A DNA stretch of 7,892 nucleotides from JAGLHV01 sp023132075 [NCBI: bacterium] (lineage in GTDB: Bacteria > CBDUZB01 > JAGLHV01): NCBI GenBank assembly GCA_023132075.1, contig JAGLYT010000068.1, positions 1 through 7,892 on the forward strand, read 5' to 3'. Each line of letters opens with the position of its first letter. The stretch's first letter is position 1. A program made the position numbers and the translations under genes. Shown here piece by piece: positions 1 through 5,635 of the stretch. The notes below the pieces were generated by a model. It was not told where the DNA came from, made no database searches, and worked only from the letters and a program-made list of their open reading frames with translations.

Positions 1-74
1 ATTTTTTAACATCTTTAATATCATTTTGTTTGATTTCAATAGGCACTTTCGCGATTGTCAGCAGCTATCATATA

Positions 75-1379
75 CTATATATATTTCTTTAAATAAGTGA
101 ATTCTTTTTGGATTTTACCGTTTTGGGAAATAACAGCGCCGCGTATTTCTTTAGGAAGGGCAATATGATTGGTAACATCTTTTATTCCGTGGGCAGCAAG
201 CTGATAAACATATTCCCTAATTAAACTACTGAATTCACCTGATGCATCCCGGGGCAATTCAGAGGGAAGATTATCCTGGGCTAAAATAGTGATGCCCTCC
301 GATTTATAGCTATCAACATATTTTCTCCGGTTAAAATCATAGGTAAAAGTGGGATTATCCGTAGTCGTTGCCTTGCGGGTTAATTCAATCGACCCGTTAA
401 TATCACAGGATATATCTCCGACAAAATCCAAACGAAAAGGTTCTTTACCAGTTAATTTATGAATCATCTTTTTAGTAATAATACGGGGGTATCTCCTATC
501 CCAATAACTGGTATGAATAAGCATATTAATATAAGGTAAATAAACATCTAAATTCGATTCAAATTTCGCGGGATTTTGAAGATATTCTTCAAAATAAAAC
601 CCCTTACCATTTTTGGGACGAAATTTTTCTTCCCGAAAAAAAATAATTTTATAGAGCTTATTGCGTATCTTTTTCTGATGTTGAACGAATTTAAGAATAT
701 TTTTAGGATGGATTTCTGCTGGATTTAATAGATCAAATATTTCCTGTGCCCCTAAAGAAACATTACCATGCCCGGTAATCCCTATAATAAAAGGAGTCAG
801 CTCTTTCTCGAAACCCTGAGTCTTAATTTGATAACCAACTTCCTTTACTGCCTGCTTTACACTTTTTAAGGAGGAATATTTACAAGCCTGTTTAAGGGAA
901 GAAAAAGGATTGTCAATGCCTTTCCACTCTAATTTTTTCCCTAAATAATATAAACTATTAAGCGCACCACATATCCCGGCAAACCTTCCGAAATACACCA
1001 GCCGCTTGCCGTACAAATCAATAATTTTTTCATAATCGATCAAGGTAATCTTTTTTTCAAGGCAGGCATTAAGTAAAGGCATATTTTCCGGCTGTCCCTT
1101 AATCGTATGAGAAAAAATCATATATATTTTGTCTTTATATAAATCCCTTACTTGCGGCTCTTTTATGCCTAACAAGAGGGTAGCCTTTTTAAATTTAGTT
1201 AAAACTTTTGCTCCTTTTTTTTCATACTCTTTATCTTTAAAAACACGGATCAAGCTACATTCAACTTCAACACTTATTCCGCGTTTAATTAACCACTCTA
1301 CATCCGTGGGGGTTAAAGGGGCTCGTCTTTCCCCTGCTTTGGTTTCTTTTAATATTCCAATAACTAAATTTTTTCTCAT
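75..1379 (-). CDS. Lysine-ketoglutarate reductase (saccharopine-forming), free-standing LKR half of AASS-type enzyme
   Basis: Predicted to condense L-lysine with 2-oxoglutarate using NAD(P)H to give saccharopine in the cytoplasm. The 434-residue protein starts with the alanine dehydrogenase/transhydrogenase-type N-terminal motif KETKAGERRAPLTP (residues 11-24), followed by KEP (73-75), FSHTIKGQPENM (89-100), a glycine-rich nucleotide-binding segment GHGNVSLGAQEIF (203-215), DISCDINGSIE (322-332) and DNLPSELPRDAS (369-380). In order and spacing these match, from memory, the N-terminal LKR half of the eukaryotic bifunctional enzyme LKR/SDH (AASS). The protein ends where the linker to the saccharopine dehydrogenase half begins, so it is a complete single-function form rather than a truncation. 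The ATG follows an AAAGGA site and lies 11 bases after the stop of the upstream glycine-zipper gene, so the two are probably co-transcribed. Family is secure; cofactor and direction of reaction are inferred. Confidence 0.87.
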   Translation of the reverse strand: MRKNLVIGILKETKAGERRAPLTPTDVEWLIKRGISVEVECSLIRVFKDKEYEKKGAKVLTKFKKATLLLGIKEPQVRDLYKDKIYMIFSHTIKGQPENMPLLNACLEKKITLIDYEKIIDLYGKRLVYFGRFAGICGALNSLYYLGKKLEWKGIDNPFSSLKQACKYSSLKSVKQAVKEVGYQIKTQGFEKELTPFIIGITGHGNVSLGAQEIFDLLNPAEIHPKNILKFVQHQKKIRNKLYKIIFFREEKFRPKNGKGFYFEEYLQNPAKFESNLDVYLPYINMLIHTSYWDRRYPRIITKKMIHKLTGKEPFRLDFVGDISCDINGSIELTRKATTTDNPTFTYDFNRRKYVDSYKSEGITILAQDNLPSELPRDASGEFSSLIREYVYQLAAHGIKDVTNHIALPKEIRGAVISQNGKIQKEFTYLKKYI

Positions 1380-1390
1380 TTTTCCTTTGT

Positions 1391-2008
1391 CTAAAATCTT
1401 ACCGGCGTAAAACTAACTGCATAAAAAGGATAGCTCTTTTCTTTATCTTTACAAATTTTAACCGAAGCATAAGGAATCCATCCCGGAGAAGATTTAGCTA
1501 TTCCCAAAACCCGAGGTGCTTCAAGAAAACCATAAACCCCGCCTAAAAGAATACCTCCCAGATTACCCCAGGCAGCACCCCTTCCTATATCATCCGAATT
1601 GTTACTCGAACCGTAACTAATCAATCCACCGGCTAAACCCATAATAACCCCCATCAACGCACCCGATTGCATATCCCGTAAAACCACCGCCCCTGTACCT
1701 GTATAATCCTGAGTAAGCTCATAACTTCCTACGGCTAATCCTAAAACCGTCCCCCCGATGGCTCCATAGCCAAGATGCCGCAGCCCTGTTTTTAAATCTT
1801 CTTCATCACTATCGTCTCTATCGACAATAGCTAAATACCCGGTGCTTAATCCGGCTAACATCCCAACAAAACACCCCTTCCATCCATAAGAAAAAACTGA
1901 CGGATTTTTTTCTATTTCTCCGCCAAAAAAAGCGCCCGCTTCTACCTGGGATATAAAAACAAAATTATAACATAAAACTAACAACAACCCCGCAACGATT
2001 TTTTTCAT
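1391..2008 (-). CDS. Secreted or membrane glycine-zipper repeat protein, function unknown
   Basis: A 205-residue protein I cannot assign to a named family. Residues 1-24 form a Sec signal peptide (MKK, hydrophobic core, VEA then a likely cleavage before GAF). The rest holds four glycine-rich hydrophobic segments at about 41-61, 79-97, 113-133 and 143-162. Each has GxxxG-type spacing and is separated from the next by a polar loop, including the acidic DRDDSDEED (63-71). They look like diverged copies of a module of about 31-34 residues. Glycine zippers of this kind pack as membrane hairpins or oligomers, so an envelope location is likely. The tail (163-205) is non-repetitive and ends in aromatic/hydrophobic SFTPVRF. 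It has a very strong AGGAGGGAGG ribosome site and its own promoter just after a terminator, and is followed 11 bases later by the reductase gene. Nothing links its role to lysine metabolism except this position. Confidence 0.85.
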   Translation of the reverse strand: MKKIVAGLLLVLCYNFVFISQVEAGAFFGGEIEKNPSVFSYGWKGCFVGMLAGLSTGYLAIVDRDDSDEEDLKTGLRHLGYGAIGGTVLGLAVGSYELTQDYTGTGAVVLRDMQSGALMGVIMGLAGGLISYGSSNNSDDIGRGAAWGNLGGILLGGVYGFLEAPRVLGIAKSSPGWIPYASVKICKDKEKSYPFYAVSFTPVRF

Positions 2009-2055
2009 ATAACCTCCCTCCTCTTAATAAAAATCTCTACCCTGTCGATATATAG

Positions 2056-2082
2056 TTTATATGGACAACTTAAAAAAGTCAA
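2056..2082 (-). promoter_or_regulatory. Predicted sigma70-type promoter for the glycine-zipper/reductase operon
   Basis: On the minus strand a -35 box TTGACT (2077-2082) precedes TATAAA (2056-2061, 15-base spacer) or the overlapping TAAACT (2054-2059, 17-base spacer). It directly abuts the T tract of the upstream terminator and would drive a leader of roughly 40 bases before the ATG at 2008. Prediction by eye only. Confidence 0.55.
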
Positions 2083-2083
2083 C

Positions 2084-2123
2084 AAAAAAAAGCAATCCGC
2101 CAATAACTACCGGCGGACTGCTT
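2084..2123 (-). terminator. Rho-independent terminator after the CsgG-family gene
   Basis: On the minus strand, arm AAGCAGTCCGCC (2123-2112), a 10-base loop (2111-2102) and arm GGCGGATTGCTT (2101-2090) form a 12-bp stem with a single G-U wobble and a GC-rich core. The stem is followed by a run of seven T (2090-2084, the first shared with the stem end). It lies about 45 bases beyond the CsgG-family stop codon, the expected place for transcription to end. Confidence 0.9.
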
Positions 2124-2168
2124 AATATCCAATTATTTAGCCATCTTCAACGAAGTTCTATGCTTGTT

Positions 2169-3110
2169 TTAATTAACATTAACTAATTTACAAAGGTCTC
2201 CACGGACAGGCAATGTCCCTTTTACTAATTTGGACACAGCGGCATCTTCCCCAATGTAACTTTCAACCCTGACTACTCCAATTTCTTTTTGAGTCCGCCC
2301 AATAACCAAACCTGTCGTCGGGCTGATTATTTCCTTGCCCAAATGGAATAATTTTAAGCTGGTACCTATTTCTAACCCTGATTCACGCCCGGCATCAATA
2401 TATATATCCTGATTTATAATTTCCGCTACCCGGCAAGACCACGGTTTTTTATTAACCTGGGAAACGATATTATCCGTAAACTTTACTATTGCCGCTCTTA
2501 ACGCTTCCCCTTCCAATGTTTCATCATATTTTGCTTTTGTCCCCAAACCTAAGAATTTACCGGTTTTCTGCCTGGCCATCCCTTTACCTGAATCTGTATA
2601 CAAAATCTGCCCTGTTTCTACATCTACTACCCGGATATCAACTGAAGCTTGGGCAATTGTCTGTTTGCTCTGAACTATTAAATAATCCGATCCACCCTTC
2701 TTAACTCCAAATTGAGAAATACTACCGGTAACTACTGCATTTACACCTAAAACCTTTCCTACTTTTACTATTGTATTGGAATCTACATGTCCACTAGCCT
2801 GAAAATTCTGTTCTTCTAAAAGTTTTTTTATTTTCCCTCTTTCCACCAAAATAAATTTACCTGTTTTTCCCAATTCAGTAATCAGAATATCAGAAGCTGC
2901 CGTACCCAATCTTCTTTGCCCATACGCTGTTTTATTTTCAAAATCAACAATAGCAATCCTGCGCTTCGGCCCGGTATATTTAGATTCTACCTTTTCTGTC
3001 TCCTTAACGGTAGTAGTGTGTGTTTTTTTCACTGCAACCGAAGGAGCACAACCCGAAACTAACAACCCCAAACAACATCCTGAAAGAACAATATGTTTCA
3101 ATCTTTCCAT
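2169..3110 (-). CDS. CsgG-family outer-membrane-type lipoprotein with FlgT-like C-terminal domain
   Basis: A 313-residue lipoprotein. The signal peptide ends in a lipobox with lipidated Cys21 (VSGC), followed by a Thr/Lys-rich tether to about residue 48. Residues 50-220 are a CsgG/HfaB-like domain: IAIVDFENKTAYG (52-64), LGVNAVVTGSISQFG (121-135), the strand pair VDIRVVDVETGQILYTDSGKG (157-177) and a helical end to about 220. Residues 225-310 resemble the FlgT C-terminal domain, with a pattern of inherent 'D-x-Y-I-D-A-G-x-x-x-G-L-x-x-G' (235-249), 'SPTTGLVIGRTQKEIG' (263-278) and a closing 'VRVESYIGEDAAVSKL'. CsgG proteins form secretion pores or anchor envelope assemblies; whether this one forms a pore is not visible. 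No curli genes are nearby. The start has a textbook AAGGAGGT site. The upstream DUF799-like gene is 86 bases away and a terminator follows. The FlgT-like assignment is from pattern memory and less certain than the CsgG one. Confidence 0.88.
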   Translation of the reverse strand: MERLKHIVLSGCCLGLLVSGCAPSVAVKKTHTTTVKETEKVESKYTGPKRRIAIVDFENKTAYGQRRLGTAASDILITELGKTGKFILVERGKIKKLLEEQNFQASGHVDSNTIVKVGKVLGVNAVVTGSISQFGVKKGGSDYLIVQSKQTIAQASVDIRVVDVETGQILYTDSGKGMARQKTGKFLGLGTKAKYDETLEGEALRAAIVKFTDNIVSQVNKKPWSCRVAEIINQDIYIDAGRESGLEIGTSLKLFHLGKEIISPTTGLVIGRTQKEIGVVRVESYIGEDAAVSKLVKGTLPVRGDLCKLVNVN

Positions 3111-3138
3111 TTTTACCTCCTTAATTTATAAAATTTAG

Positions 3139-3160
3139 AATTTTTAAAAATTTAAAAATT
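3139..3160. repeat. AT-only inverted repeat between the two lipoprotein genes
   Basis: Perfect 10-base arms (3139-3148 and 3151-3160) separated by AA, made only of A and T. It sits in the 86-base gap before the CsgG-family gene, about 30 bases upstream of its start. A hairpin of this composition would be weak; a bent or easily melted DNA region is as likely. I see no clear promoter in this gap. Confidence 0.4.
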
Positions 3161-3196
3161 AACCTTTTAAAAAAATTTCAATTTTCAACTTATTAT

Positions 3197-3835
3197 TTAC
3201 CAGTTGTTGGATGGAAATGTCCTTAATGCCTTTCTTACTGTTTTTATAGTTTCTTCTCTAAGAGGAAAAGATAAAATTTTCTCCGCTGCTTTTTCCTTTA
3301 ATTGCTCGGCAAATGCTCTTCCTACATCTTCAAAAACAATTTTAGTACGAGAAGCTTTTTTCTCTTTTCTCCAAACTACTGCTCCGGTCTTTGTATTTAC
3401 CAACTTAAATTCAGCCCTTACTAGCCTTTTCATGTAAACCCCTACGGTTACATAAGAAAAATCTATCAATTCTCCATAAATAATTCCATCAACATTAAGG
3501 CCTTTTCCTAGTTCTTCAATGGAAACAGCCGGTAATTGTCCCGCATCATTTATCCCCTCACCGGTGAGAAAACTATCTATTTCTTTTAAAGGTTTTAAAA
3601 TATAACCTCTCTTCCTGGCAAGATGATTATTAAAAATTTCTCTTAACCTTTCAGGGGCATCTATATCATTTGATTGATTAGTAAAAGGCAATACCGCTAT
3701 GGTTTTAGGAGGTAAAATAGGATCTACCCGAATAGGCCTCCTTGGTGAAACAGCACAACCACTAATGAGAATTAAGATAACGAGACTCGCAAAAAGTGAT
3801 CTAAATTTATCTTTAATGACATTTACACCATTCAT
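3197..3835 (-). CDS. DUF799/GNA1162-like putative lipoprotein
   Basis: A 212-residue lipoprotein. The signal peptide has a hydrophobic core (14-24) and a lipobox ISGC with Cys27. The body resembles the DUF799/GNA1162 (NMB1162-like) family: IAVLPFTNQSND (46-57), a central 'LNVDGIIYGELIDFSYV' (113-129), 'FKLVNTKTGAVVWRKEKK' (143-160), and a helical C-terminus. These blocks parallel those of the downstream CsgG-family protein, so both probably share one alpha/beta fold. In Neisseria and other proteobacteria DUF799 genes lie beside a CsgG-like gene and a DUF4810 gene; here only the CsgG partner is present. I chose the ATG at 3835 over an in-frame TTG at 3859 because an AAGGA site lies 10 bases before it and the resulting signal peptide is normal. 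The promoter at 3875-3904 fits either start. Envelope location is confident; molecular role unknown. Confidence 0.82.
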   Translation of the reverse strand: MNGVNVIKDKFRSLFASLVILILISGCAVSPRRPIRVDPILPPKTIAVLPFTNQSNDIDAPERLREIFNNHLARKRGYILKPLKEIDSFLTGEGINDAGQLPAVSIEELGKGLNVDGIIYGELIDFSYVTVGVYMKRLVRAEFKLVNTKTGAVVWRKEKKASRTKIVFEDVGRAFAEQLKEKAAEKILSFPLREETIKTVRKALRTFPSNNW

Positions 3836-3845
3836 AAAAAAAACA

Positions 3846-3850
3846 TCCTT
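3846..3850 (-). promoter_or_regulatory. Ribosome binding site that favours the ATG start at 3835
   Basis: AAGGA on the minus strand, 10 bases upstream of ATG 3835 across a T8 run. The alternative TTG at 3859 has only an A-rich stretch before it, so the shorter reading is preferred. Confidence 0.5.
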
Positions 3851-3874
3851 CACAACCAATTTTTTCTTTTATTC

Positions 3875-3904
3875 ATAATACTTCACCTATCCCTTTTATG
3901 TCAA
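3875..3904 (-). promoter_or_regulatory. Predicted sigma70-type promoter for the two-lipoprotein operon
   Basis: A perfect -35 TTGACA (3899-3904), an 18-base spacer and -10 TATTAT (3875-3880) on the minus strand, about 40 bases before the preferred ATG at 3835. It separates the lipoprotein pair from the upstream thioesterase gene, although read-through from that gene is also possible because I see no convincing terminator between them. Confidence 0.7.
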
Positions 3905-3974
3905 GAGAAAATTATCCTTATAAAAAATTTAATTTTCTTGTTTTACATGGAAACAGGAAAAAAATCATATCATT

Positions 3975-4379
3975 TTAATTATTATTTTTTTTGCAATACG
4001 GTAATAATTTGGCCATAAATTCATCAGGAAGCCTGCGCATCTTCCATTTTTCATCTAAACATACTAACTTTACCATCCCCTGGACAATAAGTTTTTCGCT
4101 CTCTTCCCTTTTTATTACATTTTCTAATTCAAAACTTGCTTTGTTTAAACTAATTAAATTTGTTTCTACTTCCAACAAATCTCCATATCTTGCGGGATAC
4201 TTATAATCTATTTCTGCTCTGACGACAGTAAAGAATATATTTTCCTTCATACAATCTAAAACATCTATCCCTATTCCTCTGAGATATTCAGTTCTTGCTC
4301 TTTCAAAATATTTTAAATAATTAGCGTAATAAACTACCCCCCCGGTATCAGTATCCTCATAATAAACCCTTATTTGCAT
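3975..4379 (-). CDS. ybgC: YbgC-like acyl-CoA thioesterase (4HBT hotdog family)
   Basis: A 134-residue single-domain hotdog-fold thioesterase, the usual family length, predicted to hydrolyse acyl-CoA (or acyl-ACP) thioesters in the cytoplasm. The N-terminal block VYYEDTDTGGVVYYANYLKYFERARTE (residues 5-31, key residues Asp9, Asp11, Tyr17, Asn20, Glu26, Arg29) is the YbgC signature. Asp11 aligns with the catalytic Asp18 of E. coli YbgC. Later strands include VVRAEIDYKYPARYGDLL (52-69), typical of the family. YbgC is often in the tol-pal cluster, but no tolQRAB or pal gene is seen here, so a Tol-Pal link is not supported by context. The ATG follows a strong AGGAGGG site, and a good promoter lies at 4421-4449. 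The gene ends in an A-rich tract encoding KKNNN. Family is secure; substrate unknown. Confidence 0.92.
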   Translation of the reverse strand: MQIRVYYEDTDTGGVVYYANYLKYFERARTEYLRGIGIDVLDCMKENIFFTVVRAEIDYKYPARYGDLLEVETNLISLNKASFELENVIKREESEKLIVQGMVKLVCLDEKWKMRRLPDEFMAKLLPYCKKNNN

Positions 4380-4420
4380 CTTTTCCCTCCTGCATTTGAA
4401 GTAAATTTGATATAAGCTGC

Positions 4421-4449
4421 ATTATATATGATAATCATTTTTTTTTCAA
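4421..4449 (-). promoter_or_regulatory. Predicted sigma70-type promoter for the thioesterase gene
   Basis: Minus-strand -35 TTGAAA (4444-4449), 17-base spacer and perfect -10 TATAAT (4421-4426), about 42 bases before the ATG at 4379. The spacer holds an A9 run and the near-palindrome TGATAATCATT (4429-4439, plus strand), resembling half of a Fur-type site. Confidence 0.7.
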
Positions 4450-4484
4450 ACATAAAAAATTTTATTACTTTTATTAAATACTTC

Positions 4485-4513
4485 TTGACTAATTAAAACT
4501 TTTTTCTTACAAT
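4485..4513 (+). promoter_or_regulatory. Predicted sigma70-type promoter for the STAS-kinase/TPR operon
   Basis: TTGACT (4485-4490), 17-base spacer and TACAAT (4508-4513), five of six matches in each box. Transcription would begin near 4520, giving a leader of about 70 bases before the ATG at 4593. The leader contains only a small imperfect hairpin (TTGGAAA at 4525-4531 with TTTCC at 4545-4549). I see no riboswitch. Confidence 0.7.
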
Positions 4514-4592
4514 AATTCAGTAACTTGGAAAAGGTTGTCCGAAATTTCCCCAAAAAAATTTATTAGACTTTAAGAGTTTAGAGGTAAATAAA

Positions 4593-5594
4593 ATGTCCAT
4601 GCTTAACACATTACGCAGAATGGAACCATTAGATGAAAATGAGAAAATAGTGATTTTAGATTTAGAAGGGTTTATTGACACATCAACAACTTCTCTTTTA
4701 AGAGAAGCATTCGAAAATCTTGTTCAAAATAAATTTTATAAAATAATTGTGAATTTTGAAAAAATATCTTATCTTAGTAGTACGGGCATAGGAGTTTTTG
4801 TTGAATTCATTGGAACTATTAAGGAAAATTTGGGGGACATTATAATAATCAAATCCCCTGATAAAATTAAAAAAGTCATTACCATGGCAGGCATTGAAAA
4901 AATAATTAAAATTTTCCCTACCGAACAAATGGCCAAAGACGCACTTATCGCAGAGAAAAAAACATTAAAAGAAAAAAAATCCACTTTGGATAAAGCCATC
5001 AAGTTTCCTTTTAAAAAAGAATGTCCTTTTTGCAAAGAAATTTCATGGATTCCTCAATCTGATATTTTGCGTTGTCCTAAATGCGAGCAAATTTTTTACA
5101 TTACTAAACAGGGAGATATTACCCCTTTAAAAAAATCAGATAAAGAACAAGAAGCAATAAATCAATATAAATTCAATCTTAAAATACCCAGCAATATCAA
5201 TTATCTTAATTATGTCCGCCTTTTTTTAACCGGATTACTTAGAGAAGAAAAGATCGGGGAAGAAATTACAAATGACATAGAATTAGCTGTAGATGAAGCT
5301 CTTTCCAACATTGTAGAACACGCTTATAACTTCGAAAAACATCACATTATTGACCTTTCTTTTTATATCGTACCTGACTCCTGTTTTGTTATTACTATCA
5401 AAGATAAAGGAAAATCCCTTGATACCCTTTTACTTAAATTAAAAAGCGGACTTATGGACAATACAATCCCTATCCACCAGGAAAGAGGACGGGGATTTTA
5501 TATTATAAATAAAACTATGGACAAAATAGATTATCAAACAGTGGCAAATTTTGGTAATGAACTAACAATGGTTAAACACTTTCCAAAAAATTAA
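4593..5594 (+). CDS. STAS domain - zinc ribbon - HATPase (RsbW/SpoIIAB-like) fusion protein
   Basis: A 333-residue cytoplasmic regulator joining two normally separate partner-switching proteins. Residues 15-120 form an STAS (anti-sigma-factor antagonist) domain; KISYLSSTGIGVF (57-69) corresponds to the phosphorylation loop of SpoIIAA, with Ser63 aligned to SpoIIAA Ser58 and Ser62 replacing the usual Asp. Residues 144-164 carry CPFC and CPKC, a likely four-cysteine zinc ribbon with 13 residues between the pairs. Residues 195-333 form a GHKL ATPase of the SpoIIAB/RsbW type: N box ELAVDEALSNIVEHAY (230-245; Glu235 and Asn239 match the catalytic base and metal ligand), IKDKGKSLD (269-277) and ERGRGFYIINKTMDKIDY (297-314). 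The start has GAGGT seven bases upstream. The TPR gene follows after 41 bases. Known family roles suggest Ser/Thr phosphorylation and partner switching; that the kinase acts on its own STAS domain is inference. Confidence 0.88.
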   Translation: MSMLNTLRRMEPLDENEKIVILDLEGFIDTSTTSLLREAFENLVQNKFYKIIVNFEKISYLSSTGIGVFVEFIGTIKENLGDIIIIKSPDKIKKVITMAGIEKIIKIFPTEQMAKDALIAEKKTLKEKKSTLDKAIKFPFKKECPFCKEISWIPQSDILRCPKCEQIFYITKQGDITPLKKSDKEQEAINQYKFNLKIPSNINYLNYVRLFLTGLLREEKIGEEITNDIELAVDEALSNIVEHAYNFEKHHIIDLSFYIVPDSCFVITIKDKGKSLDTLLLKLKSGLMDNTIPIHQERGRGFYIINKTMDKIDYQTVANFGNELTMVKHFPKN

Positions 5595-5635
5595 AAACGA
5601 TTTGAATTAATCCCAAGAAATGGAAACTCAGCAAA

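Noticed and set aside
1-46. A minus-strand frame open from a GTG at 44-46 to the left edge (reading VPIEIKQ...), possibly the start of a gene after the reductase.
   Set aside because: Only about 15 codons, no ribosome binding site, and a GTG start; an ATG at 69-71 stops after 11 codons. Too little sequence to support a gene.
3836-3859. In-frame TTG at 3859 as the start of the DUF799-like gene, adding eight residues.
   Set aside because: No ribosome site before it, while ATG 3835 has AAGGA at good distance and gives a normal lipoprotein signal peptide.
3860-3880. ATG in the 3870s beginning an eight-codon ORF before the lipoprotein gene, as a leader peptide.
   Set aside because: Its ATG overlaps the predicted -10 box and so would lie upstream of the transcript start.
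3920-3962. Imperfect hairpin after the thioesterase gene (GTTT/AAAC core) as a terminator.
   Set aside because: Five-base stem with a mismatch, and an A-rich rather than T-rich stretch directly after it; not a convincing intrinsic terminator.
4380-4592. Riboswitch or small RNA in the divergent intergenic region.
   Set aside because: Only AT-rich promoter elements and one small imperfect hairpin are visible; no conserved riboswitch core recognised.
4698-5035. Long minus-strand open frames inside the STAS-kinase gene.
   Set aside because: They mirror the real coding frame, have Phe/Ile/Asn-rich low-complexity translations and no ribosome sites.
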